A stretch of DNA of 64,000 bases from Pipra filicauda. Lineage: Eukaryota > Chordata > Aves > Passeriformes > Pipridae. Below the pieces are notes generated by a model. It saw only the letters and a program-made list of their open reading frames with translations. It searched no databases and had not been told where the DNA came from. The stretch spans positions 1,054,001 to 1,118,000 of the forward strand of contig NW_024104162.1 in NCBI RefSeq assembly GCF_003945595.2. The letters are read 5' to 3'. Positions 1-13,700 of this stretch are shown piece by piece (the stretch's first letter is position 1; each line of letters starts with the position of its first letter). Both the position numbers and the translations under genes were made by a program.

Positions 1-278
1 TCATAGCTTTCTTTTCTTTCTATATAGAAGAGAATGAGAGAGTTAAAAATAGTAAAAGATTGTTTATTTTACTACTGCTTCTCTTCTGGCAATGAGTGCA
101 ATTCTGCAGGAAATGAGAGCTTGTTACCTTAACTCCAGATTAGCTGTTTGTCTGAGATGCCCCTCGTGTACAGTCTATACCATTTATTTCTATAGGAAGG
201 GAGTGAGTTTTGGTGGGTTTTGCCAGCTGGGCCTTTTGCATCTGTTGAGTGATTTTCATTCTTCCTCCTCTGCTGTAG
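1..278 (+). other. COPG1: COPG1 intron sequence upstream of the first visible exon
   Basis: No coding exon is seen here. The stretch ends in a pyrimidine-rich tract and a CTGTAG acceptor at 271-278, so it is the 3' part of a COPG1 intron. The earlier COPG1 exons, encoding roughly the first 313 residues by comparison with the family, lie outside the window. Confidence 0.85.
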
Positions 279-3200
279 GTGGCCATGAAGCACCCATCTG
301 CTGTGACTGCCTGTAATCTGGACCTGGAGAACCTTGTGACAGACTCCAACCGCAGCATCGCCACCCTGGCCATCACCACGCTACTGAAAACCGGCAGTGA
401 GAGCAGCATTGACCGGCTCATGAAACAGATCTCCTCTTTCATGTCAGAAATTTCAGATGAGTTCAAGGTAAGGAAGTGGGAGGAGGGAGGGACACCAGGC
501 TCCGGAAGAAACCCCATGGTCTTTGTCCATGTTTGTGTGTGCACTCTGAAACCTGCATGGAACTGCTTCCAGCAGCTGGGCCATGGAATACTTGCAGGGA
601 AGAGAAATAATTTGAAGCTATATGCCTTGGTTGTACAGCACCTAGCTCTAAAGTCACATGCTCTCTTCTGGGGAGATGCCTTTTGAGAATCAAATCTCTT
701 CCTTCTTTCCAGTGAGTGTGGGGGTTTTTTGGGGGCTAACCTGTGCATAAAGATCAATCTCTTCCGGTTCCTAGGACTGTACCTCCTGGAACTGCATTTG
801 TTGCATCAGTAAAGACAAAATCGTGGTTTCCAGGCCAGGGACCAGCACAAAGTTGACACAATTCATATAGTTTTTCCTGCCTAGTGAAACAGAATTGTTT
901 TTTACTCCCCACCCTCTTCCCCCAGGTGGTGGTGGTGCAGGCCATCAACGCGCTGTGCCAAAAGTACCCTCGCAAGCACGCCGTCCTCATGAACTTTCTC
1001 TTCACTATGCTTCGGGAAGAGGTAAGTTTGCAGGACAACCATGTGTTCCTTGTTTGTGTGCGTGAACCGTGGCCCTTGTGCAAGTCAAGCTTTTGCTGAT
1101 AATGCTGTGCGGTAAGAGCCTCTCTCTAAGAGGTTTGCAGCCTAACTGCAGATATGCCCAGCTGTGCACAACAGTTATAAGCATATTGACAGGCATATTT
1201 TTAGTGTGGTTTTCATTCTTTGATTTTTTTTTTCCTGGGGGTTTATTAACTCTCAAAGCAAATGCAGGCAACAGCAGATCTGTTGGCAGTCCATGTGTGT
1301 TTCACATTTGAACCAGCTTTCTTTTATACTTTGACAGCAAATTCCAAGAAGTTTTGTCTTGTACGCAAAGATTCGGTAACAACCTATTTATTGATGACAC
1401 GGGACCACTTTTGTTCTGGTGTCTGTGCTGTGGCAGTGAAGGGATCATGAGTACCTATAACCATTCTCTGCATTCAGTCAGACATAAATTGCGGAAAGAC
1501 AGCTTTACAGAGGTTTGCTGAGGCCGTTTCTAAATGAGCAAACATGCCTGCAACACAACTGGCACCGCTGCTTGCTCTGACATCACTTTCTGCCTATTAC
1601 AGCCTCTCTATTGGGAACAAACCAGAGCATCTCATTTTGCTCCTGTGAAAAATGGACCATTCTCCTTTCCCAGATTTTCTGTGGGTGGATGGTATCGTTT
1701 TGAATGTGGTTTTGTACTTCAAACCATTCTGTTTTAAAGCTTTTTTTAATCCAAAGTAGCTCCGGAAAGATCCAAATGGCCAGCACTGTGCATGTAATTG
1801 GCAAAGGATGGCGTGTGGTTTAATCCTCTGGTGTGTATTGAGGACACCAGTAAATAATGTCTGAAGATAAGCAAGCATTACTGGGTTATGGGCTGTACCT
1901 GGGGAGGTATTGATTGTCTGTCATCCCACACTAATGGGGCTATGTGCTGCATCCTGCTGTGGCAGATATGATCCTTCATATATTTCTCTTGTGATTCATC
2001 CTCAGATGTCTGGTGCTAAAGGGGAGAGGGTTGGGTTTTTTTCTCCTCCCATATGGCTGTTTTTAAGCACTAATTCTGGCATCAGAGGATTTTGAAGGAG
2101 ATATAAACTCTTCAGGCAGATGGATTCTTTTGCCCTCTTTAGGACTTGGGGTTTTTTTCTCTTCACTGCAGCCATTCTGAAGGGCTGTGGCAAGAGAGCT
2201 TGAATGTTAGCTGGCCCTCTGGGTGTAAAGAGGGTCAGAAGTGGGGGCAACATTACCACCCTTCTCCTTTAAAACACAGATTAAAAGAACTGAGTGTGGG
2301 TGACCTTTTCTAAGGAAGTTTTTTCCTGTCTAGCTAGCTCAGTCTCTAAAATACTTTGAGATTTCCAGCTGAGCAGTTCCCTTTTGCTCCTTAGGGTGGC
2401 TTTGAATACAAGAGGGCCATCGTGGACTGCATCATCAGCATCATTGAGGAGAACTCGGAGAGCAAAGAGACAGGCCTGTCTCACCTCTGTGAATTCATCG
2501 AGGACTGCGAGTTCACTGTGCTGGCCACACGAATCCTCCACCTCTTGGGGCAGGAAGGGCCCAAAACCAACAACCCCTCCAAATACATTCGTTTCATCTA
2601 CAACAGGGTTGTTCTGGAGCATGAAGAAGTCCGGGCAGGTAAGGGACAGACCTGCAAAACTGTCTGCCTTATGACAGATCTTCAAGAACTATAGCATAGG
2701 AACACCTCTGCTTTTGAGGGTTGTAGTTTGCTCTAGGCCTAAGCAGATCTTTTTACACAGCAAAGATCCTGCACTAGTATTGATGGAAGAGGTGGCCTGC
2801 AGCTGAGAAATGGGAAGGGATATGCACTGGCTCTGAAACTAGACAGAGTTTTGCAGGCACTCTGCTGTAATACCTCTGCCTCTTCTAGTCACAGTAATGC
2901 TTTCCTAATGTAACATCTCTGATATGGCATTTGATCAAGGCCAAGAAATGGAGGAAACTTCATCTGTTTTTTTTGCTTTCTAATTCTGTTTCCACGACTT
3001 GTGCTTACAGGTGCTGTAAGTGCCCTGGCCAAGTTTGGAGCCCAGAACGAGGAGATGTTACCCAGTATCCTGGTTTTACTGAAAAGGTCAGTTGTACTTC
3101 AGAGTTTCTCAACATCCTAGGTGAAAAACACTGTTTGCATGAGGTCTTGTTAGCATCCCCATGCATGTCTAGTCTCTTCTGGCTGTGGATCTGAGAAGGT

Positions 3201-6200
3201 ACAGTCTGTTCCTGGGATCCTGTGATGGGATCACCACTGCATTCAGCACCACATAGTGGACAGAAGCCATGTGTGGCAGATTATTGCTTTTCTAATACAA
3301 TTACTGGTAGACTGCTGGTTCCCTCCTGTGGCACGTTCTTTCTGGCCCTGTGAAGTGGCTTAGTCACCTGGATTTATTCACGTGGACTCTGAAGAAATTT
3401 TTCGACTTTCCTCTCAGGTGTGTGATGGATGACGACAACGAAGTGAGAGACAGAGCCACCTTCTACCTGAACGTTCTGGAGCAGAAGCAGAAAGCCCTCA
3501 ATGCTGGTTACATCCTGAATGGTACTGCAGGAAGGCCTAAAAACAGTCTAAAGGCCTAAAAAGGCTTTAGGCCTTTAGGAAGGCCTAAAAAAAGTCTGCA
3601 CCCCTTTCCTGGTTTAACAAGAGTTAAATGCATTATTGCGGTTTCACTGCCCTGTCCCTTCCATCCACAGGTTTGACGGTTTCCATCCCTGGCCTGGAGA
3701 GGGCTCTGCATCAGTACACCCTGGAGCCCTCCGAGAAGCCCTTTGACTTGAAATCTGTTCCTTTGGCAACAGCTCCTATCATCGAGCAAAGACCAGGTGA
3801 GGAACAGTCCCCTGGATGCTAGTGATTCTCTGCATTGAGCTTGCTGGGGATTGCTGAACTCCATCCTATTTGAATTTTGTGGGATTACATCTTCTGTAAA
3901 GACTAAGACCAGCAAATCTGGCTGCTCCCACATTAGTGTTTCAGTTTAGTCCAGCTGCTAATAATAGTAGTAGCTGGCAATCCTCACTGTAGCTGCTGCA
4001 GTTCTAAAGGTGTTTAGGAAGCCAAATACAGGGGACTAGTCTATATCAAAATGAGAAATGAGCTCCCTTCCTTTCCTTAGTCAAATCGTTCTCCAGACAT
4101 TGATTGCTTCTTACTCTTCACCTTCAAATTTTTTGGGTTTGTTTTTATATGTTTGGTTCTTTCTTTTGCAGAAAATGCCCCTGTTGCTGTAGTGAAACAG
4201 CCAGAGAAGGTGGCAGCAACACGGCAAGAAATATTCCAAGGTAAACTGATGCAAGGCTTCTTCTGTGTCTGTGTGTGAGAACTCTGCAGCCACCTCTTGC
4301 TGAGCCTGCCATAGCCCCTCTGGCTTTCTCTCATCTTCTTGCAGGGAGTGACACAGGCTCCCATCTGAAGATCAGCTGTTCACTCCTGAGGGGTGGGGGT
4401 GCCTGCAGTCCTGTTCATTCTACCTTGCAGTAGATGTGGGCAAAGTATGACTCTGCCTTTAATTTTAGAAGTTCCTAGGGAATGTTTATGGGTATTTGAT
4501 GGATAGTTCCTTGCTGTAGCAGCTTCTGGCAGCTGAAACAAGGGGTTTGAGTCTGCTAACACCTTCCTGTGGGTTGAGGAAGGCAATGGTTTGTGTCCTC
4601 TATTTCAGAGCAACTGGGGGCCATCCCAGAGTTTCGGGGACTGGGCCCACTCTTCAAGTCTTCCCCAGAGCCTGTCGCCCTGACAGAGCTGGAGACAGAG
4701 TATGTGGTTCGTTGCACCAAGCACACGTTTGTCAACCACATGGTGTTCCAGGTGGGTAGCTATGGGGTGTGGTACTGAAAACTATTGGAAAAGAAGCTCC
4801 TGACTGGCTAAAAGCTCCACTGGGAAGAAATAACTAAGGGATATCTTTGTTCAAAGCAGGACACTGCAATGATGAGTCCTTAGTTTCTTATCCATGGCAG
4901 CAGAGCCTCAGAGAAAAGTAATAATTTGGGGGGGGGGGTGTGTGGCTGAACAATGCTTACAGGTACAATCAAAACAAATCCAACAAGCACTAGATGGGGC
5001 TGTTCTCACTGAGCAGTTGGCAAGGGGGGCTGTGTTCTTCCCTCAGAGTCCCCAAGCACGTGGTTTGAGCATCAAAGAGCAAAGCTTGCTACATCTGAGA
5101 AGCTGAAAAGGGTACCCAAGAAAGGGAGGCGGGGTGGGGGGGCAGAGCTCTTCATGCTCTTTTTGTTTTAGCCTGTGTAGCACACGTGCTGTTTTCTGTA
5201 CATCTTGGCCTTGGCCGTACATGTGAGGTGTTAGGATTGATGTGTCAGCATCTTTTCCTGGGCCTCAGGGACTCTGAAGCACAGTGAGTCCTACAGTACC
5301 TTGTGAAGGGCCGTGTTTTGTCCTTCGCCAGCTCCTTCCTCAAAAGCTCAGAACTGCTTACACAGCCCTCGCAGGAGTTGATCTTTGTTTCTGTTGTCCA
5401 TCCACCAGATGCAATTGTATGAGGTTAAAAGACATGGCATTGCAGCTGGAACAAAGACTAATCAGAAAGTTCAGACTTGCTAAAAACATGAAGCTTGCTG
5501 AAACTTGCTCAAGCTGTCCCCAATTTGAGCTATGCAAAGGATCATCTTCCCACCTGCTATGGGGCACTGTGTCCCTGTAGCATCGGGTGGGATGATGTAG
5601 GCAACACAATACTTGCATTTCCATAGAGCAAAGAGTTATCCCAGGAATGACCACCCAGGGCATTGGAGGAAAAAGGACTCCCCTTCAGGGTTTTGGTTTC
5701 TCCTGTAAATTGCTCTGTGATTGCCCAGCTGATAGCAAGGAGCACGGTGGAAACACAAAGAGCTGGAGGTTCACCAGGTGACACCACGCTCCCACTCTGC
5801 CTAAGCTGAGCCTGCTATCAGATGAGTAGTGAACAGCTTCAAGCTGTTGCTGCCTTCCTCTTCCCTGTTTAGTTTGACTGCACAAATACCCTGAACGATC
5901 AGATCCTGGAGAATGTCACAGTGCAGATGGAGCCAACAGAGGGGTATGAGGTCATTGGCTATGTACCTGCCAAAACCCTGGTGTACAACCAGCCGGGAAC
6001 CTGCTACACGCTGGTGGCACTGTCTGAAGAGGATCCGACAGCAGGTAAACAGTTTGCACTCTGTTTTTTCCTGTACTGTTCATCCCCACACATCCTACCG
6101 TGCATCCTAGCCAGATATTTATAGCCTTTGTGTGGGTGCAGCCCTGAGTGATGCTGAGCATGACTTGTGTTTGCTGTTTGGGGGCTGTCAGGCCTCCCTT

Positions 6201-9200
6201 CTCCTCTCCTGGTTCCCCTGCACTGTAGCACTGTCGAGTCAGGCTATGAGAGCTGGCAGATGAGCATTCAGCTCTCTGCTGAGTTGTCTCCCATGCACTC
6301 TGGCATGTTTTTCGGTCTGTCTTTATGTTTGATGAGGGGAGGCTGGTACTTATAAAGTGCTCTGAGTCCCCAAATGCTCTGAGGAGCAAAGGGGTATTTC
6401 AGACAAACCACTAGAATTTCAGGGATGCCTATTTGAACTGAACATCCCCCCATTTGCCACTGTCCGGAACATGAACCTGTGCTTTGGTCTCCCTGCTTTG
6501 TGCTCTAGCACTGCTCACCTGTGTGTGTTGCTGCTGTTCACTCAGCAGTACCCAGTTCCTAGGAATGAGTCATCGCTTCCTCTCCCATCCCAGCTCAGTG
6601 GTATTAATCAGCTGCAGCATTGCAGTGCAAGGTGGTTTCATTTCAGAGGCGCGTGAACCCATCCCTAGATGCGGATCCTGCCTCTTCACAATGTGCTGGT
6701 GGGACATGTTTAGTTAGTATTCCCAAAACAACATGAGGTTCATCAGTAATAGCACTTGATCTGGGGATTATCGTCTCGTAGAACCATCATGAGCCTGTCT
6801 TTATCACTGTGTGCTAGCCTTAATATACAAATAAATACCTTGTGCATGAGAGACAGAAACTGTTGGAGAGCCCTTTCTAGGTCACTGGCTAAACCTGTGC
6901 TGCTGACAGTGACAGGGAGAACCTGGCTGCCCCAAACCTCCCAGCCCCTTCTGCAGAGTTATGGGGATGTGGTGGCAACTGTGGTTTTGCCTTTGTCTCC
7001 CTGCCTCCAGTGGCCTGTACCTTCAGCTGCATGATGAAGTTCACTGTCAAGGACTGTGACCCAAACACGGGGGAGACAGACGACGAGGGTTACGAGGATG
7101 AGTATGTGGTAAGGAGCTGGGCATGTACCTGGTCATGGAAACTCCTGTCCTTTTGAGGGGTTTGTGATCTGAACTTGGACTCCTGCAAGCAATGATGTGA
7201 CCACTGACACTGATGTGGGTAGCATCACGTGAGGAGAGAGTTCTTGCTGTCTCTGGTATCTGTCCAAGGATGCAGATGGGGGTTTGCAGAGCTTGCCTTG
7301 TCTCATTTGGAGTATTCTCCTATTGCTCTCCAGATGGACACCTGACTGCAGGATATGTAGTTTTGGGGGCCACAGTGCATCCCCCAGGTTTGGCTGGCTG
7401 TGCCCTATGGACTGCAGCAATGGCACACTCAGGGTTGTGGAGACAGAGGGCTGTTGGGCATCTTTTGTTCTCCATGAATTGCTCCCATGGTGGCACAGTT
7501 AATTGTCTAGAGGCTTGCCTGGTACAGGAAAGTTGCCATCCTTGTCGTTTTTCTGGGGAACGTGGGGCTTTCACTCCCCAGCAGTGAGATTGCTGAAAGC
7601 ATCAATGCTGCAGAAGCATCTCTCTTCCTCAAAGAGGAAGGGATGTTGTACACAGCCTCAGCTTGCCCTGTTAGCTCCAGAGACTGTTTTCTATGCATTG
7701 CCTGTCACTGCTGTGAATCTGATTAGAGGCACTGCTGTGCAGTGAGTCACTGTCTTCCCAGCAGGAGTGGGGAGGGTTTTTCTCAATGGAATGTGCAAGG
7801 TTAACCCCTCTCTCAGCTTCCCACCACTCACCAAGTCACCAAGTGATATTTAAACAAAATCTTCCATGTGTTTCAACTGGAATCAGGAGGAGATTCTTTC
7901 CTGCAGCGATTGCTGAAATGAATGCAGGCTGGTGTGCAGCCAGCTCTGGCACTGCCTGCCCTTCAATATGCACTCTGGAGGGACAAGCCCAGTTCTGCCT
8001 TGCACAGGTGTAGTCACAGCAGCAGCTCAGCTACCCCAGTGCCAGTATTAGGTGATAGCAGTCTGACAGTGTCTCACTACCAACCTACAAAACGATAAGC
8101 CAGAAAAGCAAAACACAAGCTTATGTGCATTTCAGGGGAAAATGCTGCATCTGTGTGAGCACAAGCAGCTATTTCTAAGCTTTTGGGTTTCCTTCTGTTT
8201 TGGCTGTTTGTCCAGGGCTTTGATCTCTGTCAGGCCGAGGGCTGTGCTCAGAGGGAGAACCTGATTTGTAAGCCCTGGAAAGAGCATCACCAGGGCCTTT
8301 CTCAGGCCTAGCAGTTGCTCAAACAAGCGGTGTTTGCTCAAGCAAACCAGAAGTGGAAGTGGAGGCAGTCTCCTGCCTTCACCTGATCTCAGGGAATCCA
8401 GTCTAAGGTTCACTTTGTGGAGAACAGGGTCAAGAACAACCATGTTTCACTTGAACCTCTTCTACCACCAGCTTGAAGACCTGGAGGTAACAGTGGCTGA
8501 TCACATCCAGCGAGTTCTGAAGCCAAACTTTGGAGCAGCCTGGGATGAAGTGGGTGACGAGTTTGAAAAGGAAGAGACCTTTACTTTATCTGCTATTAAA
8601 ACCCTTGAAGGTAAGGAAGGGGGTGTCTGAGCACAGCAGAGCTTGTACTGTTCCCTCCAGTGGCAGAGTCTGGAGGCCCAATCTGGCTCACTTTAGAGCT
8701 CTCACAGAAAAGCTAATGGGGCAAAACCCTTCATAAGCTTTTCACCAGAGCTGTTTAATGTGGAGCTACAGTTACTGTGATAACAAATTAGCTCAGGTTT
8801 CAAAAAAAAACAAATGAGTGTTCTAGGCCCAGTGGAAACCAGGATTATGGGAGGCAAGAGAATATCTTGGTTTGTTTTCACACTTTACCCTCCCAAGCAG
8901 ACAGACCATAGTTCAGCTGTGGGCTCTCACCATTCTTCTTGAGGCCAGTAAGAAAAAATGCAAAAAGCAGAAGACATGAGGTTGGTGGGCAGGCTGGTGG
9001 TGTAAGCCCTCTTGTCTTTCATCATGTATTAAAGAGTCCTATTTTCACTGAGAAGCCTATGAAAACTCAGTGCTTTTGATGCCTTAGGAGGGTGTCCTTG
9101 TCCTGTAACCATCTCTGTGCTCCCTTGCACAGCCCCTTGGGGTTTGAAATACCCTCCCTGAGGCCTTTTCAGATTCCTCCTGAAGACCTGTGACTTCTGC

Positions 9201-10345
9201 AAGATATTTCCTTCCTTCTGCATCTCTCTCCAGAGAGGTGAACAGACTGTCAGGGCTGTGCAGTAAGTGCAGCCAGCTGCACTCTCCTACTGCCCTTGTT
9301 TGACTCCTTCACCTTCTCTGTTGCACCTTTGCTACATCACAGAACTCTCTCATGGCAGTGGGTTTTTTGTGTGTTGCCTTTGCCTCCCTTCTAAAACTAC
9401 CCTTCTGACTAATGCTGTGTGTCCCTCAAGACAATGAGCACGAACCCTAACATGTTGGAAAGGCTTGAGTCACCTTTAGGTGCCCCTGTTAAGATACCTG
9501 TGACATGGAGCCCCTTTTATTTATTTTTTTCTAACAGAGGCAGTTAGCAATATCGTGAAGTTCCTGGGAATGCAGCCTTGTGAGCGGTCGGATAAAGTGC
9601 CAGATAACAAGAACTCTCACACACTGTACCTGGCAGGTGAGCTGTGGAGTGAGGTTCTCTGCATGAGGAGCAGCTCTTTGGGAGGTCACACAGAGCTGCC
9701 TGTTGAGAATCGGGGCAGGAGTTTCTGATGGAACCCACTGCAATTCAAGTTGGATTTGGAGGCTTCTGCCTGCCATGATTTCTGTCTCTGCAGTGTAGAG
9801 TAGCTGGTGTTGGGATCAGGGAGGGTGCTGTGGTGGGGGGATGTCGGATTAGCCCCAGGCTGAGCTGGGTGGAATTTACTATCTTAGTTATCTGTGGCAT
9901 CCTGGTTTGGAATTAGTCTGGGGCAGGAAATAGAGCAGCCTTGCCCAGCAAAACGGATCAGTACTGGAGCTCTTGGATGAGTGTCTGGATCTCTTCTCAC
10001 CTGAAGTTTATTTTACACTTTGCTTTCATGGGTTTTACAGTAGCAGGAGTCCCAGATATGTTATAATGAATGGGAATAATGCTGCTTGAGGGTCTCTCCT
10101 GGCCCAGTGCTGGGATTTGACAGGCTACCTGTGGGGAACCTGTCCGTGCCAAGCAGTAGTGTTCATTTTTAGCCTGCAGCGCTCTCACCCCTTCCTTCCC
10201 CTCTCCCCTCCCAGGTGTGTTCCGGGGTGGCCATGACCTCCTGGTGCGGTCTCGTCTGGTCCTGACCGACACGGTGACGATGCAGGTCACGGCCCGCAGC
10301 GGGGAGGAGCTGCCCGTGGATGTGATCATGGCCTCCGTCGGATAA
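279..10345 (+). CDS. COPG1: Coatomer subunit gamma-1, C-terminal 561 residues (13 exons, 5' partial)
   Basis: Gamma-COP is a subunit of the COPI coat, which buds Golgi-to-ER and intra-Golgi vesicles. Coding exons: 279-467, 926-1021, 2395-2638, 3011-3086, 3418-3521, 3671-3796, 4172-4240, 4609-4751, 5873-6044, 7011-7108, 8472-8610, 9538-9636 and 10215-10345 (stop TAA 10343-10345). Every junction has AG/GT borders and the phases join without a break. The first exon reads [11 protein letters not shown], inside the alpha-solenoid trunk, at about residue 314 of an ~874-residue family protein. The exon from 4609 onward ([16 protein letters not shown]) starts the appendage: a gamma-adaptin-like ear followed by the C-terminal platform, ending [12 protein letters not shown]. 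An acidic DDEGYEDEY stretch ends the exon at 7108. Similarity is closest to gamma-1, and HMCES as neighbour supports this over the paralogue COPG2. No frameshift or premature stop is seen. Confidence 0.98.
3532..3600. repeat. AGGCCTAAA repeats with a perfect 11-bp hairpin in a COPG1 intron
   Basis: Four copies of AGGCCTAAA or its complement are packed into about 70 bases just after the donor at 3522. Arms 3550-3560 and 3566-3576 are perfect complements around a 5-base loop. The outer part is also a direct repeat (GGAAGGCCTAAAAA near 3531 and 3578). The intron is only 149 bp, so this repeat fills nearly half of it. Confidence 0.8.
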
Positions 10346-10620
10346 ACCCCCCTCTCCAGGACTGCCCTGACTCCGAGCCCCCGCGGGCAACGCTTCTTTC
10401 TCCGGCAGCAGAATAGGAATCGCGGTCACTAGAGCAGCTTTTGTGTTCTCTGCAGTACAGCTGTACTTGGGTCTCTGTCTATAAAACCACCATGTTTTTA
10501 AGCTCTGCCTACGCCGCGCTTTGTCCCCGCACCGCAGCGTTTCGCGGCGGGCGGCCCTGACCGCCGCTCCCGGTGTCCTCCTCCCGGTGTCGTTCCAATA
10601 AAACCGTGTTGTGGCTCTTC
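10346..10620 (+). terminator. COPG1: COPG1 3' UTR and poly(A) signal
   Basis: A short 3' UTR follows the TAA. AATAAA lies at 10597-10602 and is followed at once by a GT-rich stretch (GTGTTGTGG, then GGCTGTGTC), as expected of a cleavage site near 10615-10625. The next gene's ATG is at 10743, so the 3' end lies against the HMCES promoter. Confidence 0.85.
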
Positions 10621-10742
10621 CTGGCTGTGTCGGGGGCGGGACCGGCGTTTCCGCGGCGCGGACCGGCCCTGCCCCCGGCGCGGCCCCTCCCCGCGGGCGG
10701 CCCGGAGCGGAGCGCGGTGCCCGGGCCCGCAGAGCCGGCGGG
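10621..10742 (+). promoter_or_regulatory. HMCES: HMCES CpG-rich promoter and 5' leader
   Basis: Very GC-rich, CpG-dense sequence between the COPG1 poly(A) signal and the HMCES ATG. It includes an Sp1-type GC box (GGGGGCGGG, 10632-10640). No TATA box is seen, which fits a housekeeping CpG promoter. The transcription start cannot be placed from sequence alone. Confidence 0.7.
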
Positions 10743-13700
10743 ATGTGCGGGCGCACCGCCTGCTCCCTGGCCGCCGACAACCTCCGCCGGGCCTGCGCCT
10801 ACCGCGACCGCCGGGGCCGCCGCCGCCAGCCCGACTGGGTGCGGGGGGAGCGGTACCAGCCCTCCTACAACAAGGGCCCGCAGTCCAGCGGCCCCGTGCT
10901 GCTCTCCCGCCGCCACCTCCACCAGGTACCTCCTCCCGGCTCGGCGGGGGCCATCTGGGGCGAGGGGCGGGTGATGGGCATCCTGCGGCTCAAAGCGGAG
11001 CGGTGGGAAAGGGACCGTGCTGGGTCCCGGGGAGAGGGTGTAGGAACCGGCCAGAGCGGCCGCGGCTTGTTTGGTTTCGCTTTGCTCTCTGTACGTGGCA
11101 GGTATTGCATTTTCTAATTGAAAAAATGTCTCATTATTTACGTGTTCCGAAGGAGGGGGGGAATCGGTACCGTGCTTCCAGCATGTTGTTTATGTTTTCT
11201 GCAGAAATGTGTATATGAGTGCTTAACCATAGTAGAGGTTTGTGGGGTTTTTTTCCAAATGCCTATAATTTCTCTGCTGATTTTAATCGGCTTTCCTGAG
11301 GCTTTTTTTTGTTTGTTTGCATTTCATAACACTGCTGCATGTGCCCAGGTCACATTGATGGTAGGGGAGAGTAGAAAAAAAAAAAAAGAAAAAAAATCTC
11401 AGCTTCAGAGCTGTACAGTAGCTGCACACCTGTGGTGACCGTTATCCTGGCTAATTTAAGCCTCACCCGACCTCCCCCAGACAACCTGGGCAGCCTGTAC
11501 GACTCTTTGAGCAGCTCATTTGGTTCCACATAAGAGGGTGCCCGGCCAACTGCTGCTCTTTGGCGTTCAGTGGGGTGAAACAGGGTGTGCTAAATCGAAA
11601 CACTCTGCTCTGAACCCCCTCTGCTCTCCCTCCCCAGCTGGCGGGGCAGCAGAAGGGGCTGCTGCACTTTGCAGCTGTTACCAGCACAGGGTAACACCTC
11701 GGTGGGACACCTCGGTGGGACCGCTCTGAAGTGCCATCAGGCATCCTTCATACCCTCCTTTCCTGCCTTGGGGGTCCCATATCCCCCAGAGAGCAGGCAA
11801 TAAGCTGATGCAGCAGAGGAGTACGAGTCTGGGAACATGATACAGGACACAGGCAGACACCTGCTTGGTTGTCCATCGCTGTTCAAGTTGTTGGGATGCT
11901 GGTGCGGTGTAGGGTGTTCCTTTTTGCCGCTCCTGTTCTGAAGGAGGCTCTGAAAGACCTCACAAAACTGGGCACATACACGTCCCTGCATGCACACACC
12001 TGTGGCAGGTGTATATGTGTGTGTATGTGCTGCAGTCCCATGGGAGCACATGAGTGCTCCCTGGGGCCCCACTCGCCCCAGCAGGCGCTGCCTGGACTGG
12101 CACGTGTGGGCAGAAAGCGAGAGTGAGCTGTGGGAGAACCGAAAACCACAAGCCGTTTCCATTGTCCTAAGGCAGGTAATATGCAAAACATGAGTGGAAG
12201 TGCACCAGGTCGGCAGAAATCACGTTATTAAAATGAAGGTGAGGCTTTTACCCTGTTTGGGATGTCCACTGTCACCAGGGGTGTTTTGAGGATTGTGACA
12301 CCAGCCTGACATGGCTGTTTACTCAAGAGCTGGGGAGTTCATGTCTCCAGCCACTTCCACTGAAAACAACCTGTGTTAATTCTTCCAGAGAGTTGTCACG
12401 TGAGCTTCAGTGAGACAGTTATTTATTCCTGCAAAATATTCTTATGCTTTCTGCTGAGTATTAATTCTTACAGGAAAGTTGTTAAAGGTATGCAGAGGGT
12501 TATAATCAGTGGCTGTTTCTGCACGGCTTGTGAGGGGCATCCCTGCAGGAGAACTGAGGCAGAGTTAGTGCTGGAGGGGCGGTGAGCCCCAGCTCAGCTC
12601 TCAGCAGAGATACTGGCTGATTCCCCCTTGCAGGGGGAGAAGCTGCTTCAACAGGACCTCCCACAGCCCCTCTCTCAAGCTGTGGGGATGCTCATGGTCC
12701 CTGTGACGTGGCTCTGACCTGAGGTCTTTCTCTGTCTCGTTCAAAAGGATGCCGACTCCTCGGAGCGGGTCCTCATGGACATGCGCTGGGGTCTGGTGCC
12801 CTCCTGGTTCAAAAATGACGATCCCTCCAAACTGCAGTTCAACACCTCCAACTGTCGCAGTGACACCATGCTGAAAAAGACCTCCTACAAGGTGAGCTGC
12901 TGCTTTGTGCCCCGCTTGAAGAGATCTTGTAGTCGGCAGAACCAGGGCTGAAGCACCTCCCTTGGGAGTACTGGTCTCCACTTGCTTGCTGCACAGGGGA
13001 GCGAGTCCCTGTACTGTGGAACTGGTGGATTTCATTAAAATAGAGCTGAAAGGGTAGTTGCTGGTAAAGCTCATTTAGCACTAGTGGCATTTGTGCACCC
13101 CACGGGGCAGTTTAGGAAAGCCCTGAGAGGGAGCAAGTGGGCTGAGTGGTCCCAGGAGCCCTGTCCTCCCTCACAGGCTGCCTGAGGCTGCTGCTCACCG
13201 CTCGCTTGTGCTTTCTCTCCCCAGGGTGCTCTCCTCAAGGGCAAGCGCTGCGTGGTCCTGGCCGATGGCTTCTATGAGTGGCAGCAGCAGCAGAGTGGGG
13301 GGAAGCAGCCGTATTTCATTTACTTCCCTCAGACCAAGGACGCCGTGGTATGGAGTCCCTCGCTGTGTCTTAACACTTGTGCCCCTGCTCCTGCCAACTC
13401 CCTGGCAAAAAGCCCCTTTCCCTCCAGCTGTGCACATCTCTAGGAGCCTCTTTCCCAATAGGGCTGTGTTTAGCAGTGGGCTCGGCACTCTGGCATCCCT
13501 CTGGAGCTGGCGGTCCCCGGGCTGTGAAAGGTGATGCGGCGTCCCCGCCGTCACGCTCACTGCTCCCCACGTGCTGGGTATTTGCATGGGTGGGCAATGT
13601 GGCTCACAGGGGACTGGGCTGGGAGTTTCACTACCTCTTTCCTTCGGCTGAGCTGGTGGCTGGGATGTTCAGAAGGGGAGGGGAGTGATGGCTTCCCTGC

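Noticed and set aside
5873..8610. COPG2 instead of COPG1
   Set aside because: The appendage sequence and the adjacency to HMCES and H1-10 fit gamma-1; nothing favours the paralogue.
10169..10922. Minus-strand frames antisense to the COPG1 3' end and HMCES exon 1
   Set aside because: They lie over well-supported exons and a CpG island. No similarity or splice context supports them.
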